Below are positions 10,001 through 16,674 of a stretch of 44,585 nucleotides of DNA, piece by piece. How positions within the stretch are numbered: the stretch's first letter is position 1; each line of letters opens with the position of its first letter. Origin of the DNA: Salinivirgaceae bacterium (GTDB taxonomy: Bacteria > Bacteroidota > Bacteroidia > Bacteroidales > SZUA-534). A program made the translations under genes and the position numbers. The DNA lies in the NCBI GenBank assembly GCA_027858735.1, contig JAQICC010000157.1, positions 1-44,585 of the forward strand, read 5' to 3'. The notes beneath the pieces were generated by a model. The model saw only the letters and a program-made list of their open reading frames with translations, was not told the DNA's origin and searched no databases.

Positions 10001-10291
10001 CCCATCTGCAGTTACTTTAGCACGATAATACATAATATCATTTTCTGCCCTTACATTTAACACATCACTTTGTTGGTCTGTAAGGTCTTTAAAATCTATA
10101 CCATCAAATGCATTTTGCCATTGAACCTGACCCGTATAATCATTTAATTGGAAATAAATGGTATCATTAGCCATAACTTTTATGGTATCGGTTCCATAAT
10201 AATTTTCGGCATAACAGATACTTAGCTCAAATAAAAGGATTACTAGTAAAGATGTTCTCAAAAATAACTTTGTGCTACTATATTGTATCAT
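7022..10291 (-). CDS. Large exported multidomain protein with two FISUMP domains
   Basis: The product is a 1089-aa exported protein (signal peptide to about residue 28). Modules in order are an Ig-like N-terminal domain (about 30-115, TGQVQWQNAFDGIDF), a group-4 bacterial Ig-like domain (about 120-210), an FN3-like domain (about 214-308) and a region like starch-binding module 26 (about 312-405, YYNNPNGWQKVYIRLWNSNG). These are followed by a first FISUMP domain (about 410-625, NEYGTVIIGNQVWLTSDLKV ending in RCIKD), another FN3-like domain (about 630-730), two more Ig-like repeats (about 731-900) and a second FISUMP domain (about 905-1089, IWMAENLKTK to YSVRCIKDSE). FISUMP (TIGR02145) has no established function. 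There is no obvious C-terminal T9SS signal. The gene is last in a three-gene unit, 5 bp after its paralogue. Surface binding of glycan or protein is only an inference. Confidence 0.85.
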   Translation of the reverse strand: MIQYSSTKLFLRTSLLVILLFELSICYAENYYGTDTIKVMANDTIYFQLNDYTGQVQWQNAFDGIDFKDLTDQQSDVLNVRAENDIMYYRAKVTADGGDNCVWHSDTLVVITFENLPCLVNIAGVNSIQVEFNTTDSIVKDRLSKATQIIDSDTNTHTVSLLWKLINYKQDSAGQYEALGQFYLPSGVTQHADNPLDLQVATLVQVLEPAAPSVKTQIAIEIIDTSARLCGAITNTGGLPIIQKGFWWGKERNPEITGEKVIVNSNEVEYSFVLNNLNPNTIYYHKAFAINSVDTSLGLQYTFKTLPQYGNDSTFTVYYNNPNGWQKVYIRLWNSNGETFSDSTPGELMELPTNGNPWCSFKVPIAYTYMIFSSGIESEQTPNLERNVTGWYDGERWYDIQPEDIGSFTTVFDIDGNEYGTVIIGNQVWLTSDLKVKKFNDGTPIPFIGDNVIDWANAVGPAYTWPMADVSWSNYYGALYNFFVVESEKNICPDSWHVPTLNEWSELQEFAKPMGGDIGERKLISCRQENSSYSDECNTSEHPRWNSSNSDVLATNKYGLSIVPGGYRSELSQNQTPGRNAFLWANSLSKEKANVIYLRLYKDQDIAVGSTYKRWGCAIRCIKDNDVGIFIPKVETVDSALTKPYSITLFGNVNSSGGSNVFDRGFYYGTEPDPQFTGIKVQVGNGLGTYELKLTGVTPSTTIYVRAYAKNTRGESQGYQLALKSQAVIMQAFHPDTVSVDFGTPADSLVNYIADSIQIIDTDSLYHKVKVNWGSYGSYNSWEFGYNSISGSFNLPQGIGRNYTNPVPQTVKQVVFVSSISIVDTVRVMRLSNYNNIMQLLPDSTIIADTNLVHHNLKIDWSIANYDSTRVDTLSAIGLIQLPLNFARPDSVKELTLITQVVIYNDTLFDANSNSYKLVDISGQIWMAENLKTKVAESGYIYDDDDDNLTYYGRLYTWQDALEVCPDGYHLPGLDEWQILIDTVGGKELAGGVLKSVRTVPDQHPRWRSPNTGAVDTCGFSVLPGGMASVSFFSMGYIYLEQEAHFWSADEPSSRNATAIRFKYNNADIQIYNENKDDAYSVRCIKDSE

Positions 10292-10296
10292 ATGAA

Positions 10297-12720
10297 TTAA
10301 TCTTTAGCTATTTTTATACACCGAACCGAATAACCATCCCTTTTTGTTTCTCCAATTATAGAAATCGTTTCATTGGAATAAAAACCCAACACTACAGCCA
10401 CCGGCATTAATCGGTTATGAATACTACTTACTTCGATAGTATTACTCCAAAAAACAGCAATTTCACCAGCATCCCAACCATTACCTCCTTTTTCGCCGGC
10501 AGGTAATGCAGAAAACCCTGAAATATTATTAGAAGGGTTGGGTAACTCCCAACGCGGATGCACATCGGGGTCGGTACGCGTACTTTTAAACTCGTCACCA
10601 TACCCAAAAAAGAAAGTGCCGGTACTTACATCAGCCATATCCATACTCGTAACATATACAACCAATTGATTCCAATCATCTCGGCTTGGCATCCGGTATC
10701 CGACAGGGCAAATATTGTGGGAGTTTGTTACAGCATAGAAATTGTATAAGCCTCCATAAATATCTCCCCACTGTTTATTATTATCAAACCATTGAAAAGC
10801 ACCAATTTCATCGCTTGCCCATGCATTGTCATCTTCCAAATTGGGTATAATGGTTCCATCCTGATAATGAGTAACCTTTAGGTTTTCAGCCATCCACACC
10901 TGCGCACCAATACGTTGAGTTTGGTAGGTATTGTTATCATAATCGCGAACAGGTGTATCCGGCTTAAAAACCGGCAACCCTGTAGTAAACTGAATATCAT
11001 TTATTGAATATGTTGTACCGCCGGAATTTGTGGCAAATGCTCTAATATAATATTTTGTGCTGGCTGTTAAACCGTAAACAGTTTTACCAAAAGCACCCGA
11101 ACCACTTCCCATAACAACCTTACTTCCACCGCTTGTATGTGGATTTGGGCTTTTACCCCAATATACGCCTCTCTCGGTAACCGGCGCCCCCACCATTGAC
11201 TCGCAATTTCCGTTTATTAAAACCGAATTATAACCAATATTTTGAGCCGCATCGAGCTCTACAACATCTGGTGGCCTTGCCTCATTTTCACCATCAACCT
11301 CGTACAGTATCCATTCGGCAATGGGTAAGTTTGTATTAAAATTGGCTACTTTTTTACCCAATATTTCCACTTTATAACCTAAATTAGCATCTACCCCTGC
11401 TTTAACAGCAAATTCCCAATCAAGACCTTTGGTTTCAAACTCCCCTTTTAAATAGGGCTCCAAGTTTATATAAGGCCCCTGAGTGCCGGCTATCTCCATA
11501 TACACTTGCGGCACCACACTAAATTGTGCCCCTGCAGTAAAACCAAACTCGGGTTTCTCAACATGGGGATCAAATCCAGCATGCGTATCCCAAATGGTGC
11601 TCCATTTAGGGTCGTTATCGCGATTATACTGAGCCCCTACAGTTGTTGAAATATTCGATGTGTAACCCATTTCAATACTTCCGCTTACTCCAAAACCCAT
11701 ACTAACTGTAGCAGTAATGGTATATTCCATAAATATTGGAACAACACCCATAAAATAGGGACCTACCCGATATTTTACAATATCAAAATCTTTTGAAAAT
11801 GTTTTACTCACCGAACACGACAACTCCATTTCCAAATCGTGCTCAATATTGCCTTGTAAAGCCATTTTAACCTTTTGTAGTTTAAACCACTTTATTTTAA
11901 AACTTCGTATTAATGCGGGTTCAAATTTTAGCGATCCTTTAGTTACGGTTAATGATATTTCACCTGCTTCACCGGTTTCCTCATCTTCAACCGAGGCTGT
12001 AAAGCTTACTTCATCTCCAAAAACAATACCCTTGCCATCTTTTGAATGTTTTGCGCCAGGTATCATGTAGATTACCTCAACCGGAACAGGCACACCACCA
12101 ATCATGGCTCCTTTATCCGATGTCATAAGTATTTTGGTTGAATCGGTAATGTCTAAATATTCAAAAACATCCTCAACAGTTGCTTGCTCTGTTTTTACCT
12201 CGGCATAATTACCATCGTGCATAACCTCTGTTACTTTTCGCAAATACCCCTTACCCTTTGAGCCCACCAATACCATTCCAGTATCAACCCGTTGGGCTTC
12301 TTCACCTTTGTACTTGTATATGCCCAATTCTATTTCTGTTGTATCAGAAACCAGTTCCATATTAGAATTATCAACCAAAAAGACATCATCACTTATTTTT
12401 GAAACCGAAACATATTTGGTTTCAGAATAAAAGAGTTCGCATTTACCGGCTCTTACTTCTGCCCTAAAATAAGCAGTGCTGTCAGCCACGTATTGCAATA
12501 CAGACTGATTCTCTCCCGGCATATCACTCCACACCTCACCGTCAGACGATTGTTGCCATTGAACCTGCCCGCCATGTTCACCCAGATTAAAAACTATGGT
12601 ATCGCTTAATTCTGCCTCAACATCAGGACCAAAATAGAATGCTTTTTGCCCCACAGCTTGAAAATGGATTAATGTAATTGCTAAAAAAGCAACAACACAA
12701 ATCAGTTTAGCTATTTTCAT
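10297..12720 (-). CDS. Exported protein with one C-terminal FISUMP domain
   Basis: The product is an 807-aa protein with a signal peptide (about 1-24, ending AVGQ). Its N-terminal Ig-like module (about 25-108, GGQVQWQQSSDGEVWSDMPG) is clearly paralogous to that of the downstream 1089-aa protein. A long region of about 370 residues, rich in beta strands and Gly, follows and matches nothing I recognise. After it come an FN3-like module (about 490-585, RGVYWGKSPNPHTSGGSKVV) and a FISUMP domain (about 590-807, YQTQRIGAQVWMAENLKVTH to DGYSVRCIKIAKD). No T9SS sorting domain is visible at the C-terminus. It is the second gene of the unit, 9 bp after the short T9SS protein, and probably acts outside the cell with its neighbours. 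Confidence 0.83.
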   Translation of the reverse strand: MKIAKLICVVAFLAITLIHFQAVGQKAFYFGPDVEAELSDTIVFNLGEHGGQVQWQQSSDGEVWSDMPGENQSVLQYVADSTAYFRAEVRAGKCELFYSETKYVSVSKISDDVFLVDNSNMELVSDTTEIELGIYKYKGEEAQRVDTGMVLVGSKGKGYLRKVTEVMHDGNYAEVKTEQATVEDVFEYLDITDSTKILMTSDKGAMIGGVPVPVEVIYMIPGAKHSKDGKGIVFGDEVSFTASVEDEETGEAGEISLTVTKGSLKFEPALIRSFKIKWFKLQKVKMALQGNIEHDLEMELSCSVSKTFSKDFDIVKYRVGPYFMGVVPIFMEYTITATVSMGFGVSGSIEMGYTSNISTTVGAQYNRDNDPKWSTIWDTHAGFDPHVEKPEFGFTAGAQFSVVPQVYMEIAGTQGPYINLEPYLKGEFETKGLDWEFAVKAGVDANLGYKVEILGKKVANFNTNLPIAEWILYEVDGENEARPPDVVELDAAQNIGYNSVLINGNCESMVGAPVTERGVYWGKSPNPHTSGGSKVVMGSGSGAFGKTVYGLTASTKYYIRAFATNSGGTTYSINDIQFTTGLPVFKPDTPVRDYDNNTYQTQRIGAQVWMAENLKVTHYQDGTIIPNLEDDNAWASDEIGAFQWFDNNKQWGDIYGGLYNFYAVTNSHNICPVGYRMPSRDDWNQLVVYVTSMDMADVSTGTFFFGYGDEFKSTRTDPDVHPRWELPNPSNNISGFSALPAGEKGGNGWDAGEIAVFWSNTIEVSSIHNRLMPVAVVLGFYSNETISIIGETKRDGYSVRCIKIAKD

Positions 12721-12729
12721 AATTCAGAG

Positions 12730-13122
12730 TTAAAGAATTACTAATCGTGAAATGGCTTCAGCACTTCCACCTTGCACTTTTACCATATATACACCACGGT
12801 TTAAATGTTGCAAATTCAGTGTTCGTTCAGATTTTGAACCAAAAAGCAATACACTTCGAAACACTTCAACCGAAGTAATATTATACACAATTGCTGTTAA
12901 CTCCCCTGAGTGTTTAAAACCTATGGTTTCAATGGTAATAAAACCATTACTCGGATTCGGATAAAGGTTAATTTCAGGTAGTTTATTTTCAATTTGGTTA
13001 ACCGATGTTAAACATTCAATTAAACCCGGCTGCTCAATTTTAACATCAACATATCGGGTTTGACCTGATAACTCTATTGATGCAAAAAGCAAAACCAGTG
13101 CGATAAAAGGAGTGGACTTCAT
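12730..13122 (-). CDS. Short T9SS type A sorting-domain protein
   Basis: The 130-aa product has a signal peptide (about 1-20, FIALVLLFASIELSGQ), a linker of about 30 residues, and a Por_secretion-tail-like C-terminal domain from about residue 50 to the end (INLYPNPSNGFITIE, then RGVYMVKVQGGSA and the final SRLVIL). Such domains direct proteins through the type IX secretion system for release or surface anchoring. Here almost no cargo precedes the signal, so the protein is nearly a stand-alone sorting domain. It may be the eroded end of a larger secreted protein or a small structural component. It is first in the unit with the two FISUMP proteins, 24 bp from the left end of an IS481-like element. 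Confidence 0.8.
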   Translation of the reverse strand: MKSTPFIALVLLFASIELSGQTRYVDVKIEQPGLIECLTSVNQIENKLPEINLYPNPSNGFITIETIGFKHSGELTAIVYNITSVEVFRSVLLFGSKSERTLNLQHLNRGVYMVKVQGGSAEAISRLVIL

Positions 13123-13172
13123 AAAAAACAGATTTGGTGGCTTAAATGTAAAGTTTCACTACGTTGTTAATG

Positions 13173-13234
13173 TTTTTTTCTCTCCCCTTATGAAGTGGAG
13201 CTTTAGCGGAACGTAATAAGGGGAGAGAAAAAAA
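13173..13234. repeat. Long hairpin upstream of the transposase gene
   Basis: Bases 13173-13191 (TTTTTTTCTCTCCCCTTAT) pair perfectly with 13216-13234, giving a 19-bp stem with a 24-nt loop. It lies between the left IS end and the transposase promoter. Neither strand has a T-run after the stem, so it is not a normal intrinsic terminator. It could fold in read-through RNA entering from outside and limit transposase expression, as hairpins do in some other IS, or it could be a captured dispersed palindrome. Confidence 0.7.
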
Positions 13235-13259
13235 ACGTCCTAAAAAAGACTTGTTTTAT

Positions 13260-13267
13260 TAAATTTG
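13260..13267 (+). promoter_or_regulatory. Candidate -7 box for the transposase
   Basis: TAAATTTG fits the Bacteroidota -7 consensus TAnnTTTG, 22 bp before the transposase ATG. No clear TTTG -33 element is present at the usual distance because the hairpin ends there. Confidence 0.4.
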
Positions 13268-13289
13268 TTTCGACAAAAACTTATTAATT

Positions 13290-14312
13290 ATGAAACAAGA
13301 ATATCATTCGAACGCAGTAACAAATGTACATATTCGTACTGAAATAAGTGATAGTAAGGCAACAAATTTTGAGTTAGCTCAAAAATATAACACATCAGAA
13401 GCAACTGTAAGTAAGTGGAAAAATAGAGTTGATTTATTAGATAAGAGTTCGAGGCCTAATAAAATAACCTACGCTTTAACACCCATAGAGCAAGCATTGG
13501 TTGTTTCGATACGACAATCAACATGGTTGCCAATAGATGAAGTTTGGGAGACCTTATTAAAAGAAAACACTAATATTTCGAGAAGTTCAGTATATCGCTT
13601 GCTTGTTAGGAATCACATTAACACTGTACCAAAACAGGAAAGAGAAAAGGCTAAGAAATTTAAAGAGTATGAACCTGGGTATTTACACGTTGACGTAACC
13701 TATTTGCCTAAATTTGGAGGTAAGAAATACTATTTGTTTGTTGCTATAGATAGGGCTACAAGAGCTTTGTATTACTATATTTATGACGCCAAGACAAGTG
13801 AAAATACAGAGGATTTTATGAATAAATGTTTGGATTATTTTCCTTTTAAAGTAATCTCACATGTGTTAACAGATAATGGATTGGAATTTACAAATAGGTT
13901 TATAAAATCTAAAAAAGGAGAACCTTGTAAAAAACTATCAAAATTAGACATTATTTGTGAAGATAATAATATTGAACACAGACTCACAAAACCTTATACA
14001 CCAAAGACTAACGGTATGGTAGAAAGAGTGAATGGTACAATTAAAAATGGCACAATCTTAAGAGAAAAATATCAAAGTGTGGAACAGATGAAAATAGCCT
14101 TATCAATGTTTCATGTGCATTATATGCTATATAGAAGACATGGTGGAGTTAGACGAGAGTTAAATGTAAAAACACCTTTTAATGCAATTGAAAAATGGTA
14201 CGAATTAAAGCCTGAATTATTTAAAGAAAAGCCAATAGATTTTAAAAATAAATTATTAACTATGCAACAAGTTTATTATGCAAGTCTTCGTAAACAACCT
14301 TGTGAAACTTGA
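13290..14312 (+). CDS. IS481-family transposase
   Basis: The product is a 340-aa DDE transposase. The N-terminal helix-turn-helix part (about 10-75) includes NFELAQKYNTSEATVSKWKN and is followed by an HTH_29-like region (about 65-110). The integrase catalytic core (about 125-290) shows the acidic triad context: Asp in YLHVDVTYLPKF, Asp in VLTDNGLEFT and Glu in NGMVERVNGTIK. Length and motifs fit an intact IS481 enzyme, with no frameshift, so the copy may be active. It moves the element by cutting at the TGT/ACA ends. The ATG at 13290 follows the -7 box by 22 bp. Codon use is a little more AT-rich than in neighbouring genes. Confidence 0.92.
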   Translation: MKQEYHSNAVTNVHIRTEISDSKATNFELAQKYNTSEATVSKWKNRVDLLDKSSRPNKITYALTPIEQALVVSIRQSTWLPIDEVWETLLKENTNISRSSVYRLLVRNHINTVPKQEREKAKKFKEYEPGYLHVDVTYLPKFGGKKYYLFVAIDRATRALYYYIYDAKTSENTEDFMNKCLDYFPFKVISHVLTDNGLEFTNRFIKSKKGEPCKKLSKLDIICEDNNIEHRLTKPYTPKTNGMVERVNGTIKNGTILREKYQSVEQMKIALSMFHVHYMLYRRHGGVRRELNVKTPFNAIEKWYELKPELFKEKPIDFKNKLLTMQQVYYASLRKQPCET

Positions 14313-14406
14313 CAATTAAATACGTAATTTACTCATTGTTTTTTAAAATTTATCAATAACTTGAATGTTTTTTATTGATTTAAAACAGATATATTAAATG
14401 AGTTGT

Positions 14407-14414
14407 TATTTTTG
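14407..14414 (+). promoter_or_regulatory. Candidate -7 box for the efflux locus
   Basis: TATTTTTG fits TAnnTTTG, 9 bp before the ATG at 14424, so the transcript would be nearly leaderless. A convincing -33 TTTG is not seen. The site is about 95 bp right of the IS. Confidence 0.4.
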
Positions 14415-14423
14415 CAATATAAT

Positions 14424-14801
14424 ATGATGCAAATTCTCAAAATAACTGTACTATGGATCGCCGGAACTTTAGTTTTAGGCCATGGCATTATTCCGCATCA
14501 TCATCATGATGAAAAACAGGATCGTTGTGCAGAAGATAGTAAGAATCACAATCATGAAATTTCATTAAATTTTGCCGATAATTGTTGTCAGAATAACAAA
14601 GCTCATAATAACATTTGCAGCTTAGATCAAAGGACTCTTGTTAAAGATTATCAAGTACCTTTTGCAGCTCTTGTTAACGTCAATTTTAAACTTTCAATTT
14701 CTGAAAATTGTTCAAACTCTCAGTATAACAATTTTCGCTTAAATATAATAACCGAAGTCTTTCGAGATGAAAGTCCTTCTCGTGCACCTCCAATGGCATA
14801 A
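14424..14801 (+). CDS. Small His-rich exported protein of the DUF6769 type
   Basis: The product is about 125 aa if started at the tandem ATGs at 14424/14427; an upstream TTG would extend it but overlaps the promoter-like box. It has a hydrophobic leader, the cluster GIIPHHHHDEKQ, and an NHNHE segment. Two Cys in CCQNN and a third in NICSL follow, then a short tail. Small proteins with this layout are commonly found directly before CusBAC-type efflux genes in Bacteroidota (the DUF6769 type as I recognise it). The His and Cys residues suggest metal binding in the periplasm, perhaps as a sensor or chaperone, but that is inference. The efflux adaptor gene follows after 197 bp. Confidence 0.65.
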   Translation: MMQILKITVLWIAGTLVLGHGIIPHHHHDEKQDRCAEDSKNHNHEISLNFADNCCQNNKAHNNICSLDQRTLVKDYQVPFAALVNVNFKLSISENCSNSQYNNFRLNIITEVFRDESPSRAPPMA

Positions 14802-14998
14802 TATCGAAGCCCACTTTCTTTAATAAAATTATAGAATTTATACACTAATTTAATTGTAAGAGATATTCAGCATCTGAATAATTTCATTACTGACGATATA
14901 TATTTTAAAAAAAGGAAGAAGACAAAGGGAGACACAGGACGTAATATCCACTTCCATCAACCAATTTAAAATTAAAATAAATTACTAAATAATTTAAA

Positions 14999-16570
14999 AT
15001 GAAAATTAAATTTTTCAACATAATAATTGTTGCAATAATAGCATCAACTCCTATTTATTTCTCGTGCAGCAACCAACAAAATGCACACGATCATTCTAAT
15101 GAAACTGCTGTAGATGAGCATGAAGGGCTCGATCATGGTGTAGAAGAAAGTGAAGATAACCATTCATCGGAAGCCGATGAACATAAGCATGGAACAACTT
15201 CTTATACGGTATTCCAAAATGGATATGAGCTTTTTATGGAAATGTCAACAATGATTGTGCGCGAAAGTGCGAGTATGACAATTCACATTACCCGATTATC
15301 AGATTACAAACCCATCCAGGCTGAAGAAATCAAGGTTTCGCTGAACGGTGAAAAAACCTATAACACCAATGCTCATGGTCATTTAACTGGAATATATCAT
15401 GCTGCATTTAAGCCAAAGCAAACAGGCTCTTATCAATTAAACATTGATTTCAACGATCTAAACAAAAACCTTCAATTTACAGTCGATTCTATAACGGTTT
15501 ATCTAAATCACGACCAATTGCCCAATACTCCTGAAGAAGAAGCTGGTCTTATTCCTTATCTTAAAGAACAAGTATGGACGGAAGATTTTGGAATTTATAA
15601 AGTTCAGTCTCAAGCCTTTTCAAGAGTAATAAAAACATCTGGTGAAATATTACCTGCCCCTGGCGACGAAACTATTATTACAGCCCTTCACTCAGGAACA
15701 GTTAGCCTTAGAAATTTGCTTATAGAAGGAAAAAAAGTAAGCCAAGGCGATGTAATAGGTATTATTTCAAGCGATTTGATACATCAAAACCTAACAAATG
15801 ATTATTTGGAAGCCAAAAATAAATTCACAAAAGCCAATATGGATTATGAACGTGCAAAAAATTTAATTGATGAAAAACTAATCTCGGAGCGAGAATACTC
15901 CGAAACAAAATTGAATTACAAAAGCACAAAAAATGCCTTCAATAATATTGCTAAATTTTATAGTGATGGCAATGAGAATGTAAAGGCTTCAATGAATGGT
16001 TTTATTCGGTCCGTTTTTGTACGTGAAGGTCAATTTATTAATGAAGGACAGCCTATAGCTACCATTATTCAGAATAAAAAAATTATATTAAAAGCCGACA
16101 TTCCCCAACAATACAACCATTTGGCTTCGGGTATTTACGCTGCAAATTTTTCACCCGTTTACACCAATAAATTATTTAGCACAAATGATTTAAATGGAGA
16201 ACGTTTAAGCTATTCGTCAGCCTTACCGGCTAACAGTTTGTTTACTTCGGTTAATTTCGAACTCGACGCATCCAATGAAATAATGCCCGGCTCTTATTGT
16301 CAAGTATTTTTAAAATCGGCTGCAACAAAAAACACTTTAATCACTCCGGTTTCAGCACTCATGGAAGACCAAGGCAATTATTTTGTTTTCATCATGGCTA
16401 ATGGCGAACATTACAAAAAAACTTACATAACCATTGGCGATTCCGACGGCGAGTTTGTAGAAGTTTTATCGGGTATTGCTGAAGGTGATTATGTGGTTAA
16501 TAAAGGCACCTACAAGGTTTACTTAGCCTCATTAGGAACAGCTGCACCAACTCAATCACATGCACATTAA
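14999..16570 (+). CDS. CusB-like RND efflux periplasmic adaptor
   Basis: The product is a 523-aa membrane-fusion protein. A leader ends in a possible lipobox (IYFSC, Cys23). It is followed by a His/Asp/Glu-rich region (about 28-70, HDHSNETAVDEHEGLDHG) likely to bind metal, and then an N-terminal beta domain (about 72-165, QNGYELFMEMSTMIV). The adaptor core comes next: barrel-sandwich halves around 215-255 and 330-360 (ASMNGFIRSVFVREGQFINE), flanking an alpha-hairpin (about 260-320, EAKNKFTKANMDYERAKNLI), then beta-barrel and membrane-proximal domains to the end. It links the inner-membrane pump to the TolC-like channel encoded after it. A decayed paralogue of its N-terminus lies at 6531-6960. 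Confidence 0.88.
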   Translation: MKIKFFNIIIVAIIASTPIYFSCSNQQNAHDHSNETAVDEHEGLDHGVEESEDNHSSEADEHKHGTTSYTVFQNGYELFMEMSTMIVRESASMTIHITRLSDYKPIQAEEIKVSLNGEKTYNTNAHGHLTGIYHAAFKPKQTGSYQLNIDFNDLNKNLQFTVDSITVYLNHDQLPNTPEEEAGLIPYLKEQVWTEDFGIYKVQSQAFSRVIKTSGEILPAPGDETIITALHSGTVSLRNLLIEGKKVSQGDVIGIISSDLIHQNLTNDYLEAKNKFTKANMDYERAKNLIDEKLISEREYSETKLNYKSTKNAFNNIAKFYSDGNENVKASMNGFIRSVFVREGQFINEGQPIATIIQNKKIILKADIPQQYNHLASGIYAANFSPVYTNKLFSTNDLNGERLSYSSALPANSLFTSVNFELDASNEIMPGSYCQVFLKSAATKNTLITPVSALMEDQGNYFVFIMANGEHYKKTYITIGDSDGEFVEVLSGIAEGDYVVNKGTYKVYLASLGTAAPTQSHAH

Positions 16571-16593
16571 TTCCTTTTGCAGTCTTAAGCCCA

Positions 16594-16644
16594 CAGTGAG
16601 CAGTCAAGTAGCAATACCAAAAACTGAGAACTGGAGACTGATGA
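16594..16644. repeat. Intergenic repeat of the ACTGAGAACTGGAGACTG type
   Basis: The gap between the adaptor and pump genes contains GACTG/ACTGA-rich sequence (ACTGAGAACTGGAGACTGAT) that resembles one arm of the hairpin at 21136-21189. Similar CAGTTTTCAGTTCTCAG-type repeats are widespread between genes in Bacteroidota. Only partial similarity is visible here. Confidence 0.5.
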
Positions 16645-16674
16645 CTAAAATACTCACAATATAAAATTAAAAAA

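Larger units (their letters stand above)
13147..14314 (+). mobile_element. IS481-family insertion sequence
   Basis: The element is about 1168 bp and is bounded by inverted repeats that begin TGT and end ACA, as usual for IS481. The left end (13147-13168, TGTAAAGTTTCACTACGTTG) and the reverse complement of the right end (14293-14314, TGTCAAGTTTCACAAGGTTG) agree at 19 of 22 positions. One full-length transposase gene occupies most of it, and its stop codon lies inside the right repeat. A possible 5-bp duplication TTAAA occurs at 13142-13146 and at 14316-14320, but the right copy is offset by one base, so the duplication is uncertain. The element sits just upstream of the T9SS/FISUMP unit. Confidence 0.85.

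Noticed and set aside
14403-14423. Upstream TTG start for the His-rich protein
   Set aside because: The extra residues overlap a TAnnTTTG-type box and are followed at once by two ATGs before a normal leader peptide.
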